Source of the DNA: Fen-999 sp964530115
GTDB lineage: Bacteria > Pseudomonadota > Gammaproteobacteria > Burkholderiales > Rhodocyclaceae
Length of the DNA: 27,470 bases
Assembly (NCBI GenBank): GCA_964530115.1
Contig: CAZGYD010000131.1
Span: 1 to 27,470, forward strand
Direction of reading: 5' to 3'
Positions within the stretch are counted from its first letter, which is position 1. Each line of letters begins with the position of its first letter. Below the pieces are notes generated by a model. That model saw only the letters and a list, made by a program, of their open reading frames with translations, made no database searches and was not told the origin of the DNA. The translations under genes and the position numbers were made by a program. This document shows positions 7,927-14,654 of the stretch, in pieces.

Positions 7927-8361
7927 TCAGGCCACCGAGCGGATCCAGCGTGTCAGCGTGCCCGCATCCATGGCACCGGCCTGGCGCGCGATCTCGCGAC
8001 CGCCCTTGAAGACCGCCACGGTGGGGATGCTGCGGATGCCGAAGCGCGCCGCGAGGCCCTGCGCTTCCTCGGTATTGACCTTGGCGAGCCGGTAGTGCGG
8101 CTCGAGCATGCGCGCGGCCTGGGCGAAGGCCGGCGCCATCATCCGGCACGGGCCGCACCAGGGCGCCCAGAAGTCGACCACCACCGGCAGGTCGGAGCGG
8201 CCGACGTGCTTCTCGAAGGTCGCCTCGTCGAGTTCGACCGGGGCGCCGGAAAACAGCGCGCCCTTGCAGCGGCCGCAGGTCGGCCCTTCGGCGAGGCGCC
8301 CGGCCGGCACGCGGTTCGGTGCGTGGCAATGCGGGCAGACGACGATCAGGGGGTCGCTCAT
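7927..8361 (-). CDS. trxC: Thioredoxin 2 (zinc-containing thioredoxin)
   Basis: Cytoplasmic dithiol-disulfide oxidoreductase. The 144-residue protein joins an N-terminal zinc ribbon (C9-x2-C12 and C29-x2-C32) to a thioredoxin fold with active site W68-C-G-P-C72 and the cis-proline loop GIRSIPTVAVFKGG. The ribbon distinguishes TrxC from TrxA. ATG at 8361 has GGAG upstream (GGAGCCCACCATG). It sits upstream of and close to bioA, so read-through into the bio operon is plausible. A RpoH-type promoter precedes it, unlike E. coli trxC, which is known as an OxyR target. Confidence 0.96.
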   Translation of the reverse strand: MSDPLIVVCPHCHAPNRVPAGRLAEGPTCGRCKGALFSGAPVELDEATFEKHVGRSDLPVVVDFWAPWCGPCRMMAPAFAQAARMLEPHYRLAKVNTEEAQGLAARFGIRSIPTVAVFKGGREIARQAGAMDAGTLTRWIRSVA

Positions 8362-8389
8362 GGTGGGCTCCGTATATCAGTTGCTGCCG

Positions 8390-8417
8390 ATATAGGGGCG
8401 GGGCGCCCGGTTTCAAC
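8390..8417 (-). promoter_or_regulatory. RpoH (sigma-32) type promoter for trxC
   Basis: The minus strand has GTTGAAA (8411-8417), a 13-nt spacer and CCCTATAT (8390-8397). One base differs from the CTTGAAA consensus, and the spacer is the same as at grpE and dnaK. The -10 ends 28 nt before the trxC ATG. Confidence 0.6.
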
Positions 8418-8430
8418 GTCCGTGCGTCGC

Positions 8431-8844
8431 TCAGCGGATCAGCCATTCCCGGCCGCAGTCGCGGCACTGCGCGCGCAGCCAGAGGTCGTTCCTGGCGGTC
8501 TCGATGGCCGGGTCGCCGCCGTCCGGCAGCGCCGCGGGGCAGGTCGCGAGCACGCGGAAGCGCGCGTAGCTGCCGCAGCCGGGGCAGACGGCCTGCTCGC
8601 CGAGCCGCTCCGCGGTCGCGAGCATGGCCCGGTAGCGCGCCCAGCTGTAGGCGACGACGATCAGGCCGGCGGCGAGCAGGCCAAGCCCCATGATCCGCGT
8701 CGCGCCCGCGCCGAAGAGCTCCAGCCCGGCGACGAGGACGATGAGGCCGAGGAACCAGCTCACCAGCCAGGCGTGGCACTCGATCAGCTGCCGCTCGTAC
8801 CAGCGGCGGAAGCCGTCCGTGCGGATGCGTTCGAGCGAGGCCAT
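8431..8844 (-). CDS. Small membrane protein with cytoplasmic zinc-ribbon-like domain
   Basis: Unrecognised 137-residue protein. An amphipathic N-terminus (1-22) is followed by two hydrophobic segments (about 27-46 and 52-68), then a soluble part with two cysteine pairs (C87-P-G-C90 and C127-R-D-C130) about 37 residues apart, as in a zinc ribbon, plus a lone C102. Start ATG at 8844 has AGAGGA 8 nt upstream. It lies 69 bp before trxC on the same strand. TrxC also carries a zinc ribbon, but no functional link can be claimed. Codon use and GC content resemble the neighbours, so it is probably a true gene. Confidence 0.75.
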   Translation of the reverse strand: MASLERIRTDGFRRWYERQLIECHAWLVSWFLGLIVLVAGLELFGAGATRIMGLGLLAAGLIVVAYSWARYRAMLATAERLGEQAVCPGCGSYARFRVLATCPAALPDGGDPAIETARNDLWLRAQCRDCGREWLIR

Positions 8845-8873
8845 TGCGTATTCCTCTGCCGGTCAGTATTCAC

Positions 8874-8902
8874 AGCGTAAGCCGCCGCGCTCCTGGAAAC
8901 AA
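8874..8902 (-). promoter_or_regulatory. Weak sigma-70-like promoter upstream of the zinc-ribbon protein
   Basis: On the minus strand TTGTTT (8897-8902), 17 nt, TACGCT (8874-8879), located 29 nt before the ATG at 8844. Only the first three -35 bases and three of six -10 bases match consensus. The 8845-8978 gap otherwise holds only repeat copy C. Confidence 0.25.
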
Positions 8903-8944
8903 CGTCGATGCCCCCAGGGCCATGGTCCCTCGGCATTCCCCTTT

Positions 8945-8974
8945 GAAACTCAGCCGTGGTGACACGCCAGCCGG
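8945..8974 (+). repeat. Dispersed 30-nt repeat, copy C (4 nt after the ligase-like gene)
   Basis: 29 of 30 positions match the consensus. It lies 4 nt beyond the TAG of the minus-strand adenylate-forming enzyme gene. Relative to that gene it reads CCGGCTGG...GAGTTTC, the same relative orientation and nearly the same distance from the stop as copy D has to its minus-strand neighbour. Confidence 0.85.
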
Positions 8975-8978
8975 CGCC

Positions 8979-10256
8979 CTATTCCCATTCGCGGACGACG
9001 AAGCGCCGCTTGCCCGAGGCGGTCGGGGCGATGGCCTCGAGGTAACACACCTCCAATGCCATTTCGGCGCCGGCCTTGTCGCGGATCTTCGCCTGCATCG
9101 CGGCGATGGTGTCGGCGGGCAGCGGCGCGGGCGCGACGACTTCGAGCACCAGCCGGTCCGGCGCGGTCTGGGCGAAGCGGTACTGGCGGATCGTGGTCAG
9201 CCCGTAGAGCAGGCCGTTGAAGAACGACGGGTGGACGTGGCGCCCGGCCGCCGTGCGGATCAGGTCGTTTTTGCGGCACAGGCCCATCTCCATGAGCGGA
9301 AACGGCCAGCCACAGTCGCATTCGCCGTCCATGAGCCGGCCGGAATCGCCGACCTCGTAGCGGATCATCGGCATCAGCCGGTTGGTCAGCGAGGTGACGA
9401 TCAGCCGGTCCTCGCCGTCCTCGCCGGGCAGCGATTCGAGATGGACCATGTCGGTGAACACGTGCAGGTTGCCGCGCGGACATTCGCAGGCGATGTTGGG
9501 GATCTCGCGGCAGCCGTACTGGTTGAACACGCGGCAGCCGAAGGCGCGCGACATGACTTCGCGCTGGCCGTCGTCGAGCATCTCTGCGGTCGAATAGACG
9601 CCGCGCAGGCTGTCGGGCAGGGCGATGCGCCGGTCGATGACGTGGCGCGCGAGCGCCGCGAGGATGGAGGCATAGCCCTGCAGCAGCACCGGCCGCCGGC
9701 GCCGGATCAGCCCGGCCCAGGCCTCGAGCGTCGCTTCGTCGTAGTCGCGGGCGTCGAGGGTCTGCTCGCCGGTGACCCATGCGCCCCAGCGTTTTTTCAG
9801 GCCGCCGGCGCGGATGTCCTGGCGCGCGCCCCAGAAATTGAGGATGGGCTCGCCGGGCCGCCAGCCGCTGGCCATGTAGCTCCGCATCATGCCGGCGCGC
9901 ATGAGTTCGTGCTTTTCCTCGTCCCACCAGAAGGCGAGCGGCCTGCCCGTCGAGCCGCCCGTGTGGCCGAGGTGGATACTGCTGCGGTCGGCGCCGCGCG
10001 CGAGCAGGCGTTCGAGGTTGGCGCGCACGTCGTCCTTGGTCAGGACCGGCAGCCGGACGAGCTCGCGCTCGCTACCGAAGCGCTCGGCGTAGTAATCGGT
10101 GTTCTCCGCGGCGAAGGCGATGATGGCCTCGAGCGCGCGGCGGTGATGTTCGCGCATCGCCTCCGGCGTCAGCGCCGCGTTGGCGAGCAGGCCGTCGAGC
10201 AGGGCGAAGCGCCGCGGGTGCCGCCGCCGGTGCAGCCAGTCCCTCAGGCCGGCCAC
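8979..10256 (-). CDS. Adenylate-forming enzyme of the PaaK/CapK (phenylacetate-CoA ligase-like) family
   Basis: Expected to activate a carboxylate with ATP and perhaps transfer it to CoA or another acceptor; the substrate is unknown. The 425-residue protein has the ATP-binding loop LGHTGGSTGRPLAFW (96-110), the YSTAEML segment, NQYGCREIPNIACEC and the late MIRYEVGDSGRL motif, the order seen in PaaK-like proteins. A lysine near the C-terminus (SGKRRFVV) fits the family's catalytic lysine. The GTG at 10256 overlaps the upstream glycosyltransferase stop by 13 bp. It ends the hemH - ThDP enzyme - glycosyltransferase - ligase series. CapK-like members are often found in polysaccharide loci, consistent with its neighbour. 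Confidence 0.85.
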   Translation of the reverse strand: MAGLRDWLHRRRHPRRFALLDGLLANAALTPEAMREHHRRALEAIIAFAAENTDYYAERFGSERELVRLPVLTKDDVRANLERLLARGADRSSIHLGHTGGSTGRPLAFWWDEEKHELMRAGMMRSYMASGWRPGEPILNFWGARQDIRAGGLKKRWGAWVTGEQTLDARDYDEATLEAWAGLIRRRRPVLLQGYASILAALARHVIDRRIALPDSLRGVYSTAEMLDDGQREVMSRAFGCRVFNQYGCREIPNIACECPRGNLHVFTDMVHLESLPGEDGEDRLIVTSLTNRLMPMIRYEVGDSGRLMDGECDCGWPFPLMEMGLCRKNDLIRTAAGRHVHPSFFNGLLYGLTTIRQYRFAQTAPDRLVLEVVAPAPLPADTIAAMQAKIRDKAGAEMALEVCYLEAIAPTASGKRRFVVREWE

Positions 10257-11788
10257 ACCCCGGCCTCCCAGCGGCGGCGGTCGTCGCGGTAGCCGCGGAT
10301 CGCGGCGAAGAGTTCATCGCGCCACCCGCGCCACGTCGTCTCGTCGGCGATCTTCCGGTAACCGGGCGCGTCCTCGCCGAAGTTGCGTTCGACGTTGTCG
10401 GCGAAGACGCGAAGGAGATCGAGCGCCGCCGCGTGCGCGGGCGCGCGGTGCCACCATTGCCGCGGATCTTCGAGGATCGCGCCAACGCCGGCGAGCCGGG
10501 CGAGGATGTCGCGGTGGCGCGCCTGGTAGCGGCCGAGCATTTCGCCGCGCACGGCGGCGAGCGTTGCGGCGATCGTCTCCTCGGCCACGGCCTCGCGTGG
10601 AAAGCCGTCTGCCGCGAGCCGCTCGATGGTGAAGAGCATGACGTCGCCCTGGAACTGGCGCTCGAACTCGCCGCCGAGGTCGATGCGCCGCGCCTCGGTG
10701 GCGATGCCCGGGCGGAACTCGGACTGCCCGCCGCGCTCGACCGTGCGCCGGTGGAGCATCGGCAGGTTGGCCGAGACGAAGCGCGGCCCGAGTTCGGCGC
10801 GCAGCATGCGCCCGAGCGTCGGCCCGGACATGCGCAGCCGCAGCGGCGCGAAGGGGATGAAGTAGCGCAGCGCTTCGGCGCGGAAGGCGTAGTTGCCGGC
10901 ATAGACGGTGCGCGCGGGCTGGATGGAATCGAACAGCGGGATCGGCTCGTAGCGCGAGACGCGGGTCGGGTGCTCGCCGTAGAAGAAGCTGTTGGCGCGC
11001 GCCGCGAAGTCGGCGAAGCAGTCGGCCTCGCCGTGCGGCCCAACGAGCGGGCAGGGGTAGTCGAAGGCCTCTTTCGCCGCGAAGCCGAACAGGTCGGCCA
11101 TGTCGTGGTAGGCCGCGTCGCCGTTCCGGGAATGGTGCGCATGGTGACTGCACGGGGCATGCGGGTCGGCGTCGGCCATGCCGCGCAGGAAGGCGAGCAC
11201 GTCGGCGAGGAAGTTCGCGGTCATCACCGCGGGCGAAACCGGCGGGTCGCCGACCACCTTGCCGGTGACGACCAGCGCGTCGGTGCGCGCGAAGACGGCC
11301 TCGAGGCCGTTGAAGTAATCGACGACATAGCCGTCGTTTTCGGCGACATCGACGCGGAACTCCTGGTCGCTGTCGATCGACCAGATGATCGGCGTGTTAC
11401 CGTGCCTGAGTCTCGAATGGGTGCTCAACATCTGCGCCACTTTGAGGTAGGCGATGTTGCGCATCACGCCCTGGCCCTTGTGGCCGAAGCGCTCGCGCGG
11501 CGCACTGCCGAGCACGCCCGGAAGTTCCGCCATCCGCGGCGCGGCGAGCGCGTACTGCTCGTCGGGGTCGAAGTGGACGACCTCGAAGCCGGCGTCGCCG
11601 TAGCGCGCCGCGATCTCGCGGTTGGCGGCGACGTTGGCGGGATCGGCGCTGTCGTCGGCGAGCAGCACGGTGATCGCGCCGTCGTAGGGAAAGCGGGAAA
11701 GCGTCGCCTTCAGGCTGTCGAGGCAGGCGCGGATGTGGCGCGGCCGGTCGGCGACCGGAATGAGGATGAGGAAACCGTTTTTTTTCAC
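10244..11788 (-). CDS. GT2-like (GT-A fold) glycosyltransferase, uncharacterised
   Basis: The 514-residue protein starts with a typical family-2 entry (FLILIPVADRPRHIRACLDSL, about 6-26, then VLLADDSAD at 41-49). It has a DxD-like metal/nucleotide-sugar motif D139-S-D141 in IIWSIDSDQEF, and later NYAFRAEALRYF and a C-terminal helical region of some 200 residues that is not typical of short GT2 enzymes. A cysteine/histidine cluster (CSHHAHH, 213-219, with another H at 228) is unusual. GTG at 11788 overlaps the ThDP gene stop as GTGA, which fixes the start. Donor and acceptor are unknown. Codons around 125-133 (SRLRHGNTP) resemble the dispersed repeat. Confidence 0.75.
   Translation of the reverse strand: MKKNGFLILIPVADRPRHIRACLDSLKATLSRFPYDGAITVLLADDSADPANVAANREIAARYGDAGFEVVHFDPDEQYALAAPRMAELPGVLGSAPRERFGHKGQGVMRNIAYLKVAQMLSTHSRLRHGNTPIIWSIDSDQEFRVDVAENDGYVVDYFNGLEAVFARTDALVVTGKVVGDPPVSPAVMTANFLADVLAFLRGMADADPHAPCSHHAHHSRNGDAAYHDMADLFGFAAKEAFDYPCPLVGPHGEADCFADFAARANSFFYGEHPTRVSRYEPIPLFDSIQPARTVYAGNYAFRAEALRYFIPFAPLRLRMSGPTLGRMLRAELGPRFVSANLPMLHRRTVERGGQSEFRPGIATEARRIDLGGEFERQFQGDVMLFTIERLAADGFPREAVAEETIAATLAAVRGEMLGRYQARHRDILARLAGVGAILEDPRQWWHRAPAHAAALDLLRVFADNVERNFGEDAPGYRKIADETTWRGWRDELFAAIRGYRDDRRRWEAGVWPA
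11391..11415 (-). repeat. Possible degenerate copy of the 30-nt repeat in the glycosyltransferase gene
   Basis: On the minus strand it keeps ACTCAG and GTAACACGCC at the correct spacing. About 19 of the first 24 positions match the yhbY variant. It is read in the same frame as the grpE copy (RLRHGNTP against KLSGGDTP). Confidence 0.3.
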
Positions 11789-13410
11789 CGGTCCGACTTG
11801 TAGGCCGGGAAGACGTTCTTGTCCCACATGACCTCGATGAGGTTGATGCCGCCCGCGAGGTCGGCGCGCTCGAACAGGGCGTCGACGTCTTCGCTGCGCT
11901 CGATGCGCCAGTGGGCGATGCCGAAGGACTTCGCCAGCAGCGCGTAATCGGGATTGACGAAGTCGCAGTCGATGTAGCGCTCGCGGTAGAGCTGGAACTG
12001 GTTCTTGCGGATGAGGCCGAGCGTGCCGTTGTTGATCATGACGACATTGACGGGCACGCGGTAATTGACCGCCGTCATCAGCTCCATGCAGCACATCTGG
12101 AAGCCGCCGTCGCCGAGGATGGCGAAGGCTGGCGCGTCGACCGCGCAGCGCGCGCCGATGGCCGCGGGAATCGCGTGGCCGAGCGAGGAGACACCGGTGT
12201 TCGGGAAGTAGCGGTGTCGCGGCGAGGCGCGCAGGTAGGTCTGGGCGAGGATGATGTTGTCGTCGAAGATCAGCGCCTCGGGCAGCCGCTCGACGAGCCG
12301 TTCGAAGAGCTGATGGACGACGGTGAAACGCGGCCTGATTTCGGGCGGCGGCAGCGGCGGGGCGTCCCGCGCCGGCGTGTCGGCGAGATGGTCGAGCAGG
12401 TCCTCGAGCACCGCGCGGATGTCGCCATGGATGGCGAGATCGGCCTTGAACACCTTTTCCAGTTGCGCGGGATCGTGGTCGACCTGGATTACGCGCTTGC
12501 CGTCCATCAACCGCCGGTCCCAGAGGTGGCTGGTACGCTCGTTGAAGCCGGCGCCGAGCACGATCAGCAGGTCGGCATGCTCGACGATGTGCCGGTAGGC
12601 GCTGCCGTCCGAGGTGACGCCGAGGCAGCCGAGCGCGCGGGGGCTGCCCTCGGCGATCAGGCCCTTGCCCTTGAGCGTCGTGGCGACGCGCACGGCGTGC
12701 CGCTCGCCAAGCGTTTCCAGCGCCTGCGCCGCGCCGGAGAGGAAGCAGCCGTGGCCGGCGACGATCACCGGGTGGCGCGCCTCGCGCAGCATGCGCGCCA
12801 TCTCGGCCGTCGCGGCGTAGCGGTTGCACAGGGGCGCCTGGTCGATGGTGAAACGGATGTCGTCCAGGAGCGCTTCGTCGACCGGCTCCTTCTGGATGTT
12901 GTAGGGCAGCGAGAGCAGCACCGGGCCGCGCACGCCGTTGGCCGAGAGCAGGATGCGCGCGGCCTGGCGCAGCACCTGCTGGAGGTAGTCGGTGCGCTCG
13001 ACGATGCGGTGGTAGCGGGTGATGCCGCGGAAGATGTCGGACTGGTCGATGGCGCCGCCTTCGCCGGAAGCCTCCTGGAGGCCGCCCTTGCCGAAGATGA
13101 AGGTCGAGGTTTCGCCGGTGATGACGAGCACCGGCAGCTTGTCGGCGTAGGCATTGGCGATGCCGGTGACGAGGTTGGTCGCGCCCGGCCCCGCGGTGGT
13201 GATGCAGGCGGCGATGCCGCGGGTCGCGCGCGCCTCGCCGCAGGCCATGAAGGCCGCGCCCTGCTCGTGCTTGACCAGCACGGTGCGGATCGACGAGTCG
13301 AAGAGCCGGTCGTAGACCGGCAGGATGTGCGAGCCGGGCATGCCGTAGATGTTGCGGATGCCCAGCCGCTCCATGAAGCGGACGATCAGTTCGGCGACGG
13401 TGATCTGCAT
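11785..13410 (-). CDS. ThDP-dependent enzyme, acetolactate-synthase large-subunit-like
   Basis: Thiamine-diphosphate enzyme acting on 2-oxo acids by decarboxylation and/or carboligation. The 541-residue protein has the three-domain build: Pyr domain with catalytic glutamate E49 (KHEQGAAFM, 47-55) and AGPGATNLVTGIANAYAD; a middle domain with ATTLKGKG; and the PP domain with GDGG (433-436) and MINNGTLGLI, where NN is at 460-461. The middle-domain segment VLGAGFNERTS replaces the FAD-contacting GARFDDR of classical enzymes, so strict IlvB activity is doubtful. No small subunit (ilvH/ilvN) or ilvC follows. The ATG lies 4 nt after the hemH stop, and the gene is coupled to the glycosyltransferase. 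It probably makes a dedicated precursor rather than branched-chain amino acids. Confidence 0.85.
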   Translation of the reverse strand: MQITVAELIVRFMERLGIRNIYGMPGSHILPVYDRLFDSSIRTVLVKHEQGAAFMACGEARATRGIAACITTAGPGATNLVTGIANAYADKLPVLVITGETSTFIFGKGGLQEASGEGGAIDQSDIFRGITRYHRIVERTDYLQQVLRQAARILLSANGVRGPVLLSLPYNIQKEPVDEALLDDIRFTIDQAPLCNRYAATAEMARMLREARHPVIVAGHGCFLSGAAQALETLGERHAVRVATTLKGKGLIAEGSPRALGCLGVTSDGSAYRHIVEHADLLIVLGAGFNERTSHLWDRRLMDGKRVIQVDHDPAQLEKVFKADLAIHGDIRAVLEDLLDHLADTPARDAPPLPPPEIRPRFTVVHQLFERLVERLPEALIFDDNIILAQTYLRASPRHRYFPNTGVSSLGHAIPAAIGARCAVDAPAFAILGDGGFQMCCMELMTAVNYRVPVNVVMINNGTLGLIRKNQFQLYRERYIDCDFVNPDYALLAKSFGIAHWRIERSEDVDALFERADLAGGINLIEVMWDKNVFPAYKSDR

Positions 13411-13414
13411 GCGC

Positions 13415-14389
13415 TCAGACGTCGAGTTTCGGCAGCACGAGGTCGGCGAGCGCCTCGATCCAGTCCGGCCGCTCGTTGAGGCAGGGAATGTAGCGGAACT
13501 CGCGGCCGCCGGCGGCGAGGAAGGCGGCGCGGCACTCCATGTCGATCTCCTCGAGCGTCTCCAGGCAGTCGGCGGCGAAGCCGGGGCAGATCACGTCGAC
13601 CACCTTCGCGCCTTCGCGCGCGAGCGCTTCCAGCGTCGGCTGGGTGTAGGGCTTAAGCCACTCGGCGGCGCCGAAGCGGGACTGGAAGGTGAGCTGCCAT
13701 TCCCCCTCGGCGAGGTTCAGCGCGCGCGCGAGCAGGCTGGCGCTTCGCGAACACTGAGTTTCGTAGGGGTCGCCGCGCTCGACGGCACGTTTCGGGATAC
13801 CGTGGAAGCTCATGACCAGCCGGTCCGGCCGGCCGTTTTTCCGCCAGTGGTCGCGCACGCTCTGGGCGAGCGCGCCGATATAGCCCGGATGGTCGTGGTA
13901 ATCGGCGATCTCGACGATCTCCGGCGCGCCGGAATTGCGGCGCTGCCAGGCCGCGACCGCGTCCTTCGTGCTGCCGGTGGTGCTGCCGGCATACTGCGGG
14001 TAAAGCGGCAGGACGACGATGCGGCGCACGCCTTCGTCCCGCAGCCGGTCGAGCGCGGCGGCGATGGACGGCTGGCCGTAGCGCATCGCCCAGGCGACGG
14101 TCACGTCACGGATGCCGCGATGGCCGATCAGGCCCTTGAGGAGCTTCGCCTGCCTTTCGGTATGCACCTTGAGCGGCGAGCCCTCCGGGGTCCAGATCTT
14201 CGCGTATTTCTCCGCCGACTTCGCCGGCCGCGTGCGCAGGATGATGCCGTGCAGGATCGGCCACCAGAGGAGCCGCGGCAGGTCGACCACGCGCCGGTCG
14301 CCGAGGAATTCGGCGAGGTAGCGGCGCAGCGCCGGGGCGTCCGGCGCATCCGGCGTGCCGAGGTTGACCAGCAGGATGGCCCGGGTCAT
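13415..14389 (-). CDS. hemH: Ferrochelatase
   Basis: Inserts Fe2+ into protoporphyrin IX, the last haem step. The 324-residue protein has the N-terminal ILLVNLGTPDAP (5-16), LPLYPQYAGSTTGS (127-140), the catalytic histidine H196 in MSFHGIP, GDPYETQC (206-213), the SRFGAAEWLKPYT segment (237-249) and the acidic FAADCLETLEEI (271-282). Length is normal. ATG at 14389 is directly preceded by a REP-like element whose GGGGGAGG acts as the Shine-Dalgarno. Bases 13735-13762 resemble the dispersed 30-nt repeat (23/30) without changing protein length. It leads the operon with the ThDP enzyme (4-bp gap). Confidence 0.97.
   Translation of the reverse strand: MTRAILLVNLGTPDAPDAPALRRYLAEFLGDRRVVDLPRLLWWPILHGIILRTRPAKSAEKYAKIWTPEGSPLKVHTERQAKLLKGLIGHRGIRDVTVAWAMRYGQPSIAAALDRLRDEGVRRIVVLPLYPQYAGSTTGSTKDAVAAWQRRNSGAPEIVEIADYHDHPGYIGALAQSVRDHWRKNGRPDRLVMSFHGIPKRAVERGDPYETQCSRSASLLARALNLAEGEWQLTFQSRFGAAEWLKPYTQPTLEALAREGAKVVDVICPGFAADCLETLEEIDMECRAAFLAAGGREFRYIPCLNERPDWIEALADLVLPKLDV
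13735..13764 (-). repeat. Possible degenerate copy of the 30-nt repeat in hemH
   Basis: On the minus strand it keeps GAAACTCAG and GCGCCAGCC at the exact consensus spacing; 23 of 30 positions match by hand. It encodes ETQCSRSAS (residues 210-218) in the third frame, where the intact consensus would carry a stop codon that is absent here. Confidence 0.35.
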
Positions 14390-14426
14390 GGCCCTCCCCC
14401 TTCCGGCCTCCCCCTCGCGGGGGAGG
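14390..14426. repeat. REP-like hairpin element, copy 1 (adjacent to hemH start)
   Basis: This 37-nt element matches copy 2 at 36 positions. It contains a perfect 8-bp stem (CCTCCCCC 14407-14414, GGGGGAGG 14419-14426) with TCGC loop, followed toward hemH by a second CCTCCCCC-type tract whose complement forms the hemH ribosome-binding site. Confidence 0.8.
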
Positions 14427-14542
14427 AGCCCGCGTGCCTCGCTGCGCTCGGACAGATTACGGGGTGCTCCGATCGAAGCTCGTTGCGGTTCGCGCCTTCG
14501 GCGCGTGTCGTCCCGGCTCGGGGCGGCCCTTCGCCGGGACAG

Positions 14543-14579
14543 GGCCCTCCCCCTCCCGGCCTCCCCCTCGCGGGGGAGG
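14543..14579. repeat. REP-like hairpin element, copy 2
   Basis: Direct repeat of the element at 14390 (36 of 37 positions identical), 153 bp away, with the same 8-bp stem and TCGC loop (14560-14579). Confidence 0.8.
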
Positions 14580-14623
14580 TGACGGTCGTTCGCGGGCGGC
14601 GCCCGCTCCGGCGTGTTGGCTGC

Positions 14624-14640
14624 GCCGTCCTTGGGACGGC
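14624..14640 (-). terminator. Possible hrcA terminator hairpin
   Basis: A perfect 7-bp stem (GCCGTCC/GGACGGC) with a 3-nt loop lies 15 nt after the hrcA stop codon. No U-tract follows, so intrinsic termination is uncertain. Confidence 0.35.
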
Positions 14641-14654
14641 CCGGCGGACGGCGT

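Larger units (their letters stand above)
14427..14654. other. Hairpin-rich non-coding island between hrcA and hemH
   Basis: No gene is supported in the whole 265-bp hrcA-hemH gap. Besides the two REP-like elements it has perfect short inverted repeats: 14491-14505 (CGCGCC, loop TTC), 14592-14606 (GCGGGC, loop GGC) and 14624-14640 (GCCGTCC, loop TTG). Open frames here translate to low-complexity Pro/Gly/Arg sequence typical of repeats. Confidence 0.6.

Noticed and set aside
9040..9065. GTAACACACC near the end of the adenylate-forming enzyme gene, resembling part of the 30-nt repeat
   Set aside because: Only the inner ~10 nt resemble the repeat; the GAAACTCAG block is absent.
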